Part shown: piece after piece, positions 50,701 through 63,159 of the stretch
Layout of the letters: every line of letters begins with the position of its first letter
Numbering within the stretch: the first letter of the stretch is position 1
NCBI GenBank assembly: GCA_033980235.1
Contig: CM067072.1
Location: 32,215,759-32,279,758 of the forward strand
Length of the DNA: 64,000 nt
Direction: 5' to 3'
Source: Diadema setosum
Lineage: Eukaryota > Echinodermata > Echinoidea > Diadematoida > Diadematidae
Program-made: the position numbers and the translations under genes
The notes under the pieces: generated by a model
The model's input: the letters and a program-made list of their open reading frames with translations, nothing else
Told to the model about the DNA's origin: nothing
Databases searched by the model: none

Positions 50701-52960
50701 TTCTGCCTTTACCGACCCTTACCAGGATCTATAAATGGCATCTACCTTTCCTTATTGTCCAGCGCCATTCTTATTATGTAGTGTATTTGTATTGTATTTA
50801 GTAGCGTCGACTATATATTTTCTTTTTCTTGATCAAGTAAATCATTGATGATGATGATGATGATGATGATGATAAGACGAAGAAGTTTAATGAAAGTTCG
50901 ACGTGAAATAAAGTTCAGATATCCAAGTTGAGGAAGTTTTCATAAACCTTCACCAAATCATTGGTTTAAATGATAATACTGAAAAAAAAATGAAAAGGCA
51001 AATGTGCTTTCAGTTGATGAAGTCATCTGCTTGCGAAACAAAGCCCCCCCCCCCCCACACACACAAAAGTCTTGGTTGATGAAGTAATTATTGCTTCTTG
51101 TCTAAAACATCACAAACATTTTTTTTCTCAAGAGCCGCATTGAATGTGTATAATGTTGTATCAAAGAATATCTTCATAAGATATGATTTGTGAAAACACG
51201 TGATCTCTTTAAAAGAATTTTGTTTCCTTGGTATCAGGAGGAACTTATGTGGTTCTTTCGTTTTTTCCACTCTACCTGTTTACATGTTTTATTAGGGTCA
51301 ACATGAACATGTGCAACTGCACTTTAAATCGCATATATCTCACAATGTTGGCATTATGAAATCAACTCCGCATACAATGTGAACGTGTTATTTCCTTTTG
51401 TTGCCCTTGAACAGAGAGAAAATATAAGCCACAGCATTTAACAAAAAAAAAAAAAAAAGAATCACGTAAGCAGACAATTATAGTGTATGGTATGTTATGG
51501 CCGTATCCGTCCTGTAGCGTTTGTTTTATTGTCCTGATGTGAGTGTAACTCCAAATAAAGTGGTATGGGTTTGTTTCAGTTCAGCTCTTTTGTGCATCTC
51601 GATACGAGACCACAACTGAAATTTAAATGGAAAGACAATGTGCAAAATTTTTGTCACTTGTCCTTAATAGAAGTCAATTACAGGTGTAGCTTGCATGTTC
51701 TAAAACACACACACGCACACACACACACACACATACACACAGCGTACGTTCTCATCAATAGTGCAGTTGTCAGCAGAGGCACATAGATAGAGAGAGAAAA
51801 GAACGAGGGGCACCGGCTCATTCTACACTGAGGCATTTCTTCGATAAGTACACACACAAGATCGTGTTTGTTTTAGCAAAGACGTATTTACTTTTGGTCT
51901 CGTTGCCAAAAAGGGAAAAACCCAATGACTTCATGAGTTGATAGGAACGGTACCGTACAGGAAAATGATTATGTTTTATGAAGTTCCGCCTTCACTGGAA
52001 TAATGACATACGTAGGTTGGTGAATACCTGACTTATATAAATATTGTCACCGTGTCACTTTTTCAACAACTATAACTGATAACCTAATTAGCCATAAACG
52101 CAATTATTGTTTATCAAGGTATTATCATTCAATTGCAGGTCTTGATTGTTGTCCAGGGGAAGGTGTCATTATATGGACATTTTCTGATAATTACTGCAGT
52201 TTTGATTGTATAAGTGGATATACAACCAACTATTCTCGAAAGCCAGTTTTGTCTTTCGAGAATTCCTTTGCATTGAAGGAAATCAAGGTCAGAATGAGCA
52301 AAGTTCATATCACGCCTCTTTGTTAGTCTATGCGAAAAGCACACTGAATCAAACCGGAATGGTGAAAATGTCTATGAGGTTTCGATGTTTATGTATCGGC
52401 AGCTGCTGAATGATGTTATTTAATTAATTAAGACCATACTTATGATACGTACGTGCAGTGTGATTAAAGTAAACTTCCCTCTGAGTTATTTGTTTTCTTT
52501 TTCATAAGCTCATATGAAATTCAACCGTGTTATTATTCTGTTATTTTATATTTTGATACTTTCCATGATTGTATCATAATTGCATCAATCATATTTTTTG
52601 TTTTCACTACTTTGCTTTTTATCAAAGGCTTTTTATCAAAGCATCAAATCAATTTCACTCTAAAAACAACAACACCCCCCCCCCCCTCCGTAGAAGTAAC
52701 AATTCCCCTAAGGTTTCGTACTTGTCACAGTAGACTGGAGTGTGCAATAATGTGTATGATATACATATCTTTTTTAACAAAATTTGAAACCTTGAATTTC
52801 ACTATTTGTTTCAATATTTTCCTTTAATATTTTGTTCGGTTTTTTTTTTCTTGTACGGGCTACACACTGAGCATAGGGCCCCACCTGTTCACAAAATGAG
52901 CAAGTACACACACACACACGCACACACACACACTGGACGAGACGATAGTAGGATCAACGG
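50701..52960. other. Intergenic; microsatellites, no gene seen
   Basis: Between the divergent genes. It contains (GAT)n at about 50846-50872 after a T-rich stretch that could be a LINE tail, a C run at 51044-51055, (CA)n at 51706-51741, a C run at 52676-52687 and (CA)n at 52907-52934. No domain-bearing frame. Confidence 0.5.
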
Positions 52961-52966
52961 TGTGAG

Positions 52967-52993
52967 CAGGGAGGTGGATTGTTCACCTCCCTG
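52967..52993. repeat. Perfect 10-bp hairpin
   Basis: CAGGGAGGTG, a 7-nt loop GATTGTT, and CACCTCCCTG. Confidence 0.6.
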
Positions 52994-53064
52994 GTGTGAG
53001 CATTCTTACACTTCAACCAAGCTCTTACAGTCTCAAACAGCGAAGTGTAGTTTGACAGTATACG

Positions 53065-53187
53065 TATCCAGCGGGGAAGGAAGTTATTCAAGCAGTCCTT
53101 GTTCAGCACCTCTAATTGTGATAACTATCCAGCGGGGAAAGGAAGTTATTCAAGCAGTCCTTGTTCAACACCTCTAATTGTGATAAC
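53065..53187 (+). repeat. 61-bp tandem duplication
   Basis: TATCCAGCGGGG...GTGATAAC occurs twice in tandem, starting at 53065 and 53126, with two or three differences. A recent local duplication. Confidence 0.9.
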
Positions 53188-54239
53188 AGTCTCTTGTTTC
53201 TTTTCAGAACCGGTGTTTCCTCATGGATGGTGCCAAACATAACACACCTGTACTTTGTACGTATTGCAACGTGGATCATCTCACCCGTTGAATGCCTCTT
53301 TTCATATTGCACATAACAGTAACGAATGATTAGAAATTTGTTGCAATTAGTTTCTGCTAATTTAACTTATATAAACTGCCAAATCAAATGAATGATATCA
53401 ATCAATTGGAATCCTGTTATACAGTTTGAATTATCATATTTGAAAGAAATAGCCGCATTATTTGCAGAATGACTTCAACTCTGTTTTTAGTTTCGTTTTT
53501 ATATGTTTTTGGTTTTGATGTTTGTTTGTTTGTTTGTTTTGCTGATGTACTGCTGATGCCCCATGGGAGGTTACAGACTGATTCCATAATGCTCAATGCA
53601 AGATAAATTGCACAAGTTGCACACTTGCGATTATCGTAGCGGTGAAACTTGGATATTAGTTACCACGAATGGTGTGTTTAAGGAGATTCGAAAGACATTT
53701 TCGTTGTTCTAATTCAATAAAAAATAGATACAAATCATTAAGTGAAATTTCATTGTGAATTAAACATACATGAAGTAACAACCCTTTTAAATTCTTTTGG
53801 AAAAAAAAACTGCAGTATGAAATCTTCATTCTCATCATATCAAAGTATGATAATTTTAATAATTATGTTCATTTAGATATTATAGAGAAGATAATGTACG
53901 TGAGATGAATGATGAGTTACAAATGAAGGAAAATAATGGAGAATGTGTTAATTAGAAGCGGGAGATTTGTTGAAAGTTGAATTTCTGATAATAATCAGAA
54001 TGATTATGGAATTTATTTAAATTAATGAATTTAATGAGATATATGTAATATAGCGGTTATTATTTTATTTTCTGCAACAAGTATTGCAAAACACTTGTGT
54101 TTCATGTTATTCGAAATCTGTGACGCATATGTTGCTCTTTGAACAATTGCTATTTGTTTGTATCTCTTGCATGTTACGCTGGTGAAAGGCGCATTTCCAC
54201 ATTCGCATTCGCATTCAAGTTCAAGTTTGTAAAACATTT
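53188..54239. other. Intergenic, no feature seen
   Basis: AT-rich DNA without recognised repeats or exons. (GTTT)n near 53521. Confidence 0.5.
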
Positions 54240-54418
54240 ATTTTCTATCTTTTTCATGTTGTAAATCACATACATAAGGTTGTACAAGGAAGGCAAAACC
54301 TCAAAAAGCAGAGCTTGTGGTGAGCTGCCTAACAAAAATACATTACATCACAAACATTGTCCATTGTGGACAATAAAACAATCAATTCAATTCAATTCAA
54401 TTCAATTCAATTCAATCA
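54240..54418 (+). mobile_element. LINE 3' end with AATTC tail
   Basis: CATGTTGTAAATCACATACA, then CCATTGTGGACAATAAAACA, then (AATTC)n at 54382-54416. A short untranslated end, AATAAA and a simple-repeat tail indicate a LINE terminus. Truncated. Confidence 0.5.
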
Positions 54419-54426
54419 TGTACTAT

Positions 54427-54790
54427 TTTATTTATTCAGTTTTATCCAAAAAAAAAAAAAAAAAGAACATGGAAGTCACGTTCAGGGCCAAAGGGCCGGC
54501 TTTTCAAGTGAGCCCTCAAATAGCACATATTGCAAGTAAAAATCACATAATACAACGGCAACAAAAAGGACAGTAAATGCACATGTAGAAACAAACAAAA
54601 CGTGATATCTACATAAGTAAAAAAAAAAAAAGTTATATATATATATATATATATATAAAATAACAGCGGCAAGAAATAACCATACGCAAGATTGAATAAA
54701 TCACGTTACCAAAGTGTAAAAAACAATGAGCAATAAATGATGTGGTAACGAATAGAAGTACATTTATACACTTTGTTATGAATATTGAAA
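54427..54790 (-). mobile_element. LINE 3' end, opposite orientation
   Basis: Read on the minus strand it ends GATAAAACTGAATAAATAAA, preceded by GGGCTCACTTGAAAAGCC and GGCCCTTTGGCCCTGAACGT. That is the usual form of a CR1/L2-type 3' untranslated end. An A run has expanded inside, and a (TA)n tract lies at 54632-54655. Tail to tail with the element at 54240. Confidence 0.5.
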
Positions 54791-57666
54791 TATTGCAGAT
54801 ATATATACACAGTGCAATGCCATCAAAAAGAAAACAAAATAAGAAGACGAAACAAACATATCAAAGTTATAAATGAAAAAAAAAATGTGAGAAAAATAGA
54901 GATGCGGTATCATACACAGTTTAAAGATGCACGGATAAAACATAACAGCGCATTAAGAAATCCCAATAGGCAAGGTCAAAAAAGTTACAATGGTTACCCC
55001 CCCCCCCCCCTTCGACTTTTTTTAAAAAAAATGAAGGCTACTGCCTACTCCCATCCCTCAAAAAGTTCTGCTGCCTTGGCACGTTATACGTATGAGCCCC
55101 TTAGGAATAGAATGATTTAGGTCCACACCTTTGTTCATTGCGATTGCATGTTCTGTTTTTGAATAATTTTTGTGAATGTTCTATCTTTCGTCCATAGAGT
55201 TCATCTGTCGTTTTCCTCGGGTTAAATGATTGCTGCCACCTGCGACAATTAGCTGTCATTATCATGACAAAAATGCAAACGCCACTTCAGAATGATTTCT
55301 CCGAGAATAAAAGTTCATAATCATTATTCCTTGTAATGACCTTAATACGAGAAATACGCATGGACTGTAAATAAAGTTAACTAGGAGTGAAAAAATATAA
55401 CGGCCAACATGATTCATTTATGTTGATTACTCACTGGTGTTTCTCGTCTATCATCTTTGTAATGTGATATTAATTTGCTCCATATGTCAAATATCAATCT
55501 GATTATTCGGTATGCAGTAATGCGTGCGCCTGTTTTGATGAAAAAATCTGCGTTTTGCGATGCGACCCGACACGTGTACTTTTAATGTAATGCTATCATG
55601 GCTAATGAGTGTGTAAACTCTGTATTGTATTGACAAACAGGTTACAAAACATAAATCATACACTGACAACAAATCCGCAATCTTTTTAAATCCCTAACCT
55701 GTTATCAAAGTTGAAACTTTCTCAATCTGGTATATTACGGAACGAGACAGGACTATTATGCTCTTACTTCGGCCCCAAGATGTCCAAAGATCTAGTTGCC
55801 AATGACGAGATTAAAAAAAAAAATCCGATCAACAAAAAATTGGATGAAAGTCCGTGTAACAAGGCATCTAGTCTTCTATTTTATACATCAGGATTTCAGG
55901 ACACCACATTTCCGAACGTTTTCATCAGAATTTTTATACCTACATACAACAATAGGACATTTTAAACACCATATAGGAAAATGTATAAGAACTATAGACA
56001 GTGCATAGTGATAAAGGAAAATAAAACTCGTTTTAGGATGGTATAAAATTTCTAAGAAAAACAAAATTTATCTCATAAGATATCAAAGGTTGATACGTAC
56101 AACGTGTACGTGTAAGCATATCTCTTATTTATTGCATTCGTAAATATGTTCAAATAACAATACGTGTCATAGCATGGCGTTTCATGTTGTTTGTGGTATA
56201 GCATGAATTTCGTGTGATTTCTTTCAACGATCATGTTAACAAGACTACATGTGACTATATTCAAATGTCTGCCCATGCACACGTAGTAGCAATGTTTTAA
56301 CGATACAGTTAAGTGCTTTGCAAACATTTACTATACCACCAGTGCCTCGGGGTCAGAGATGTAATGTAATACGGCACGGTGCTTATAAATGCACAGTAAG
56401 TTTCTGAAACTGTTATACCCACTTGCCAGGAATTAATCATCTAGTATAAAAAAGCATTTAGAAAGCTCAGGAGAGGGGAATTGCTTGGAATTAAAATACA
56501 GATTTAAATTCAAAGACAATTAATGTTGGTATTTGAAATTCAAAAACAGATGTCATGCCAAGTAGTGTGATGTTGGAAAGCGCTCCTACTTTTTTTTTTT
56601 TTTTTTTTGCATTGCACCAGTATAATAGGCCTGTGTGGTTTCTAGATTCATGTACATAAGATGATATGTGTGTGTTTACAGTCAGTTTGCCTCTAACAAA
56701 GTCTTTTAGGATTGTTGGGCTAAATGCTATAAAAACACATCGACAATCGTAGCATTCATGGAAACATGTGTTATACGTATTGTATTCATGATGATGATAG
56801 AGACATTGTGTCTGCCATGCATGGTGTCTGTTTTTAATTATGTTCTCTGGAGGACTCCGCAAGTAATAAGCATCGGTAAGCCAGGCTACCAACACTGCAT
56901 CAACCCAGACATTCTCTCTCCTTTCCCTACTATCTCTACAGAGACCTAGAAAAAAGAAGTCTTCTAAAAGACATTTGTGCTTTTTTATGGAAGTATTCAT
57001 GGTTATTTAAACAACAAAACACCACAACCACGACCCCAATACTGCAGCCACTCCACAACAAGTCTTCTATGATGTGTTGTGCCGTTGAGCAGGTCAAGAA
57101 TTTGGGACTCCCATCCCCACTGTTAGCTCCACCATCAACTAACCATTATCTACTTGAACCTGACAGTTTCCAAAAAAAGTTTCGTCGTGGTGCATACCTG
57201 CGAAAAAGGAAGTTATTGAATTGCCCCTTTTGTTCGAGTGAGTAACCTTTAATTTAAAAGAGGTTTGAGCTGAAGGAAATTAATTTGTCACTTCTTTGGA
57301 GTGTGTAGGTAACCGTTCTAAGACCGAACATACTCTCATCGCATGAAATTAACATATTTCTTTCGAGATCCTGAAAACTTCCTTCAATTTTCATGGACTG
57401 GAGCCACCGAGGTTCCTTTACAGGTAATTACATCTGTGACTTACAAAATTATCAAGGATATGTTGGCCATCTTCTCGAATGGGCTCTACTTTAATTGCCA
57501 CTTCCTCTCTCTTTCTCTCTCTCTCTCCCTCTCTTTCCTAATGAATTGGAACCCTGTCTTAGTCCAAGTTTCTAATAGGTGAGTGGCACTCATAAAACTC
57601 CGACGTCCGAAGATTCCTGAGAATGCTCTAGCCCCAACTATCATGTCTGCACTTTACCTCAGTACA
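54791..57666. other. Intergenic, no confident gene
   Basis: AT-rich with a C run at 54999-55010, a T run at 56590-56608 and (CT)n at 57505-57538. A 58-codon plus frame at 57069-57245 (MMCCAVEQVKNLG...NCPFCSSE) has coding-like composition but no recognised domain and no clear splice sites. A 169-codon minus frame at 56491-57000 shows no similarity I recognise. Confidence 0.45.
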
Positions 57667-58209
57667 ACTATTCGTCTGATCTTAACACAGATGAAAAGCA
57701 ACACTTAAGCAAGCAAAGGATGAAAAAAAAAAGATTTTTAGCAGAGACAGAGAATGGCAAAATAATGCTACTAAGACCTCCCTCCACGATGACAATACTG
57801 TCCCTTCCTTGGAGATTCAAGTCACTATTTAAGTGCATGCTGAGTTGATTGATTTTTTCATAATTGACAAATATGAAAGCAAATAAATGAAAGCATCAAA
57901 ACATTATCGAATCTGACTTTACCTAAAAGCGAACATCTTGGAGAGTACAGTTTCGTGACAGTCATGAAAGTGTACTCTCCATGATTTTCACAAGTAAGTC
58001 CAGTCGAACAGATTTGATTAGTCGCTGTTATCGCACTATACCTGGATGAAACAAAATCTACATTGAAATATCTGAAGTATTATTCCAGACCATGACCGTC
58101 TGGGTCAACTTCGTTCAACTGAACAAAATGGTCAATATTTTGTTAATATCGGACTTAGCATGTATGGGGTCGCTGAATCTTTACACTTCTTTTTTCATTT
58201 TACCTTTAG
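57667..58209 (+). repeat. Local duplication, copy 1
   Basis: Shares with 58931-59498, in order: AGCAACACTTAAGCAAGCAA, CAATACTGTCCCTTCC, GTGTACTCTCC, ATTTTCACAAGT and TCAACTTCGTTCA. Divergence is moderate. The signal-peptide exon of the second gene lies between the two copies. Confidence 0.85.
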
Positions 58210-58789
58210 ATTAGCGTGAATATGAAGTAAATTATTGCTAAGTCCCAAAGGCTTAGTGTCATTGAGGGGTAAAAGAAAATATCATAATCAATTGTTTAAA
58301 TAAGCGCGCTGCTAAATGTACAAAGTTCGTGACAAAATAACGAGAGATACTCAGGGGCCTATACTCCCTCACGTATGAGGAGGTATGAGAAAATAATCAA
58401 GTCGAATAAATACTGCTACCAGGTCATTCACGGTACATATCCTCCTACCTGTGATTATAAAGATAAATCTACCGACGAAGAGTGAATTTCGTTAGCGCTA
58501 TTATATACGGCTTGCCCTTCAAACGATCTTCCTAGAATTTTAAACTGAGCAAAAACTTTTCACCTTTAAGAAAAGACACTCCCGCAGAATGCTGTAAGAA
58601 ACCGGAAATCACAGTTTAAAAATCTCCTATCAGATGGCGACATGAGGCGAGAGAAGAAACCATCAGGATTACGAAGTTATGAGACGGTCTTCGTTTTATG
58701 GAGCGGGTGACTTGTCCTGTCATGTGATTGCTCTTATGGACAGATGATAGTTTTTAGGTCGGCAACATAAGCTTGGTTGAAAAAAAAAA

Positions 58790-58859
58790 ATGGAACAACC
58801 GTTCCGATTTCTAGTGCTTCGATGTGCAGTCATTATCAGCCTGAAAGTGGCCGTTTTCG
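58790..58859 (+). CDS. Signal-peptide exon of a divergent Tie-like paralogue
   Basis: Coding 70 nt: MEQPFRFLVLRCAVIISLKV, then AVF and one nt, then donor GTAAGTTTTGTGA. It matches exon 1 of the minus-strand gene in length, phase, the LRCA core and the first 13 bases of the intron. The start has A at -3 and G at +4. The exon is intact, so it probably opens a second Tie-like gene running to the right, head to head with the first. No Ig1-like second exon was found in the remaining 5.1 kb; the intron may extend past the window, or this may be an orphan exon. Confidence 0.7.
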
Positions 58860-58930
58860 GTAAGTTTTGTGACACTACGCCTGATGTCCCGGAAGTAGCT
58901 GTCAACGAGTTATTGTCAAGGTGCTTATTG

Positions 58931-59498
58931 TACTCGTCTGATTTTAACAGACGGCCAGAGATGAACAGCAACACTTAAGCAAGCAAGGGATAGAAAGTGA
59001 AATTTAGCAGAGGCAAAAATGACACAATAATGTTTTTATAGTGAGACCTCCCCCCACAATGACAATATTGTCCCTTCCCTGGAGAACCAAGTCACTATTT
59101 TAGTGCGTGCTGAGTTGATTTTTATTTTTCATAATTGACAAATGACTATGAAAAAGTATTGAAATAACAAACGGTAATCAAATCTGAATTTGCTTAAAAG
59201 TGAACGTCTTGGGGAGCACAATTTCGTAACCGTCACGAAAGTGTACTCTCCGTCATTTTCACAAGTTTAGTCTAGTCGAACAGATCAGAGTAGTAGTTAT
59301 TATTTGTACTATACTTGGCAGAAACAAAACCTACATCGAAATATCGTTTAAGTGTTATTCCTGACCATGACAGTTTGGTTCAACTTCGTTCATCTGAAAG
59401 AAATCGGTTGACCAAAATGGTCGACGTCTTGTTAATGCGGACATACCACGGGATCATTGTATCTTTAAACTTTTTTTTTTTCATTTTAATTTCACAGT
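58931..59498 (+). repeat. Local duplication, copy 2
   Basis: The partner of 57667-58209, starting about 70 bp inside the presumed first intron of the divergent gene. It ends TTTTAATTTCACAG, which looks like an acceptor; the sequence after it closes in phase 1 after 17 codons and is not Ig-like, so I do not call an exon. Confidence 0.85.
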
Positions 59499-60631
59499 TT
59501 CACCAACAAGTGAAATTGCTCGCAACCACATCATTATACAAATCAGTTGAGTTTGATACCGCCATCAACTCATTACTCTCCCATGATGGATTGATCTGTT
59601 CACAAAAGGCATAATGTCATGACTTTGCCTGATCTCATGTATAATAATGAGATTTTCCCACCTTTCTTCTAATATCATGCTTCGTTTTAAACCTACAATA
59701 ATTTATCAGTCATGTCAGTACTGGAAACGAACTCCTAACACCAGTGTGTTACAGTTCAAAAATATCTATATTCATCAGCAGTTCCTTCCTCAATATCTGA
59801 CTCTCATTATTCTTTTATTCATCTATGGATACTTTTAACCCTCAATTAATGTATTTCTTCGACGTTTCTGTTTAATAATGATATCCCCTAAAAACAGTGG
59901 CTTTCTCTATATTAATATCGCTACTCATTTCAATTTCAATTTCAATTTATTTTCGTATTTGTCAATGGATAATACATTAAATATATCAAAGTAAATTGAT
60001 GCACAATATGATATTGGGAACATTGAAGAACATGGTTGTCAATCCAAAGTTTGTATCAAAGTATAAATGTTCAAGAAATAAACAAGCCTCCTAAGTGTAT
60101 GTCCCAGTATTGAATCGAGTGTTAAGATCAAGATGATATAAAGATCACGGATAAAACATAGGACCAAAATTTTAAAAAGGAAAAGACGAAAATCTCGAAA
60201 GAGCATCAAATTCTTGACAAATACAGAATGATTAGGAGAGCAAATAAACCACATAAATGCTAACGGATTTATTAATTGTTATAATTGCAATGTTAATGAC
60301 ATATGAATGGGGTAAAAACTGAAATTTGGACATTAGTAGGAAACAGTGTATCTGGCTACTTACAAGCGACGGGGAATTATTGGGAATAAAACATGTAGCA
60401 ACAATTCAACGATGATCTATACTAGCACCTGCAAGGAAATGTGTGCAACATTGTAATGAAAAGTGTGCTTATTGAAGTTTGTTAGATAGTTAGTTTGTTT
60501 GATGGTTTTATTTTGAAAATGATTTGTGATTCATAACTCCCTCGAGATTCTGACAACAGCTGAATCGTGCAGTGTGAGAGTTTTATTAGTGAATTTATCT
60601 GTTTGTTTGGGTTTTTTTCGGCAGAGTATTA
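59499..60631. other. No gene; probable LINE tail at 59930-60250 (minus)
   Basis: Minus-strand sequence ends AATTGAAATTGAAATTGAAA at about 59930-59950 after AATACGAAAATAA, resembling a LINE 3' tail. Otherwise AT-rich and featureless. Confidence 0.4.
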
Positions 60632-61335
60632 GTTAGTATTCATTCATATCCTACCCGTCATGCAACAGATTGTCATTTGGAAAATCCTAAACTTATTACA
60701 ACTCAAAATTCCATAAGGCATCATGGTCCAGATGTATGGAACTCATTAAATGATGACCTTAAACGCAGTTCTTCTTTACAATGTTTTAAATCATCCTATT
60801 AAAGCGTTCTTCTCGCAATGTACCACCCGAATTAGAATTACGCTTTTGTCACCTCCCAACTCCTGAACACTGTATCTCATCGCTTTTCTTCTTTTCTCCT
60901 ATCTTCTCTCTTCTCTCTACTCTTCCTATTCGGATCCCTTATTCTCGGTGTGTGTTTTTTTTTTTTTCGTCTTTATACATTACACCTTGCGTTGTCCTTT
61001 TTGGTCAAATGACATTTAAGATACTTTAAGGATTTACGTTATTTGTTCTACGTGCGTGTGTTCCCTCCCCTTAAAAAAAATGTTACAATGCATTATTTTT
61101 ATGTTCAGAGGCCGTTATCCAAGTCAAGCGATTTGTTTATTGATAACGGTCTCCCCCACAAGTACATTTACAGATCTGTCATTAAATTCATGTATTATTT
61201 TACATGATAATATACTTGTAATGTGAAATCTTGTTTGTATTTTCATGAACTGTGAATAGTATGTTTGATATTGTTATACTTATTTTTTGTTATCTACAAG
61301 TGGAGAAATAAAACTTACTGAAATAAAAAGAAAAA
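60632..61335 (+). mobile_element. LINE 3' end with RT C-terminal remnant
   Basis: The frame 60635-60802 encodes SIHSYPTRHATD, then PKLITTQNSIRHHGPDVWNS, then LNDDLKRSSSLQCFK before a stop. The HSYPTR...SIRHxGPxxWNSL...SLxxFK pattern is the C-terminal signature of CR1/L2-clade LINE reverse-transcriptase ORFs. A 530-bp untranslated region follows, ending AAATAAAACTTACTGAAATA. 5'-truncated and inactive. Confidence 0.75.
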
Positions 61336-61369
61336 CTTACTCACTGAAGTTAGTCTCCACCATTTTTTT

Positions 61370-61725
61370 TTAATCATGATTAATGTAGGTAAACTTTTTG
61401 TGACTGTCGATCTTTCCACCTATAATCTTCTCGCGATTATCCTTTATTTTGACTGTTATTTATTTCTCCGTCAGGAAGCACGCAGGCTCACGCAGTATCA
61501 TTTCCACGGCTGGCCGAAAAACCAGTGTGCCGAAATCAAAGAGCAACTTTTGTGGGCTCATCCTTCACATACAGGAAGAGAATGATGAAGAGCGACCTCT
61601 ACTGATCGTATGCATGTAGGTGCTGTCTATGTTCACATTTGTTTGTGGTACGAATCATTCTGTTTTGAAGTCAGGAGACAAAGAATTTCAATTATTGAAG
61701 TAAGTGTCTATGATAGGTAATTAAC
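61370..61725 (+). repeat. 360-bp direct repeat, copy 1
   Basis: Highly similar to 63160-63510: TTTCTCCGTCAGGAAGCACG, AATGATGAAGAGCGACCTCT, ACTGATCGTATGCATGTAG and TTGAAGTCAGGAGACAAAGA. One frame (KHAGSRSIISTAG...SVPKSKSNFCGL...ENDEERPLLIVCM) stays open in both copies after an acceptor-like CAG, but substitutions between copies are mostly amino-acid changing. Confidence 0.8.
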
Positions 61726-62286
61726 ATTTCAACAACGCAGATGCACAGATCTCGTAGGGAGAAATCAAAACATTGTAGGGGAATTCCATCCTGATATCAT
61801 GTCGCATATAGGAATAGACAAATCAGAAAAGTAGATTGGTGAATTATTGGTGAAGTTATGATATAGCTTAGAGAGAGTAGGACAAATTGGTAATTCTGTG
61901 TGACGTGGGTGTTGAGCAGCTCTCAATTCCGTTTGTACACAAAAAGTAATACCTTTCATTTTTGTCAGCAGGCAAACTTTCTTTAGATCTGTTCTGGGTA
62001 TAAAGTAAAGTAAATACGTCTCTGCATGTCCTCTTCAGTGTATATGTTCTGTCTGCGCCGATGTAAATGTAAAAAAGAAAAGTTGTGAGTTTTTGTACAA
62101 AACAGATGGATAGCTGCTCAACACCTACGACACACAGAGTAGCCAAGTTGTTTTACTTTGTGGCCTTTATCAATCTTTAGCTTTTTGGTGTGTCTGATTT
62201 TTCCCAACATCCTTTTAATGATCTTCTTCTCTGACTTTTCTTTTTTTATGTAAAGCAAAATAATATCAGGATGAAATGCCCCTTTT
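61726..62286. other. No gene seen
   Basis: AT-rich. ATCCTGATATCATG at 61789 and AATAATATCAGGATGAAA at 62260 are the only partial inverse match noticed. Confidence 0.4.
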
Positions 62287-62289
62287 TAA

Positions 62290-62560
62290 GATTTTTATTT
62301 ATTTATTCAGTCTTCTTTCAACAGGGTGGCCCCATCAGTAGCCAGGAACTGTTCTTCCTGGGGGCCCGGAACATATAACATATGACAAAACATAAATACA
62401 ACATACTGTACGTGGACAAGTACAGTTCTTCCACTGACAATGACTGAGACCCATACAAACAATCACACAATAGCTATTAATGCTCTGACATTTATACACA
62501 ATCCAATCAAACAAACGATGATACCGTGGTGGGTCTTCGTATCTATTATTGGCAAAAAAA
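62290..62560 (-). mobile_element. LINE 3' end
   Basis: On the minus strand it reads GTTCCGGGCCCCCAGGAAGA, CAGTTCCTGGCTACTGATGG, GGCCACCCTGTTGAAAGAAG, then ACTGAATAAATAAATAAA. This matches the well-known form of CR1/L2-like 3' untranslated ends. 5'-truncated without coding sequence. Confidence 0.6.
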
Positions 62561-63159
62561 ATTAACCATATATTTCATCAAAAAACGAAACTTTCACTGC
62601 TCGTGATTAATACGCCAACCCAAAACGGGAAAAAAAAAATCAACTCAGGCAGCAACCATCTTATATTCTTACTAATAAAAGCATTATTACAATAACAATA
62701 TAATAATCAACATTCAAGAGATATATACTGCCCACTGACAATCACATACATCGCATCTCAAGTCAAATGCTCAAAACCTAAGTAAAATAAACAAATCGGC
62801 AAAATGTATGATTGTCAATAGAAAATGATGTTATCATGGGAACACAATGTGTGACATTAAAAGAATTTAAATCTACACAACTATGATAATTATCATAGAC
62901 ATCACAAATATTTATCCCAAATTTCAAATCAAATACTCAAAAACTGAAAAAAAAATAACTGAATTCACAATATTATTATGTATTAATATAAAAATCAACA
63001 TGGCGGCCCGTCATTGATAGACACGTGAATCGTCCTCTCCACCTTTAGATTCCATTTCCTGGATTTAGCCTAATTTCTTAGAATACTTACCTGGATTTAT
63101 TATCATATAAATTATCTTCATTTGCTAATTCAACCATGAGCAAGGACGGACGTAAAAAG
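62561..63159. other. No gene seen
   Basis: AT-rich DNA, possibly the remaining untranslated part of the LINE to the left. No exon recognised. Confidence 0.4.

Noticed and set aside
56491..57000. 169-codon minus-strand ORF
   Set aside because: The longest single ORF outside the exons, but it crosses a poly-T run, has no recognisable motif, and its composition is that of AT-rich intergenic DNA.
57069..57245. 58-codon plus ORF with CPFC ending
   Set aside because: Composition looks coding-like, but there is no domain, no convincing splice signal and no partner exon; left as unexplained.
59499..59600. Possible second exon of the divergent gene after TTTCACAG
   Set aside because: In phase 1 it reaches a stop after 17 codons and has no similarity to the Ig1 exon.
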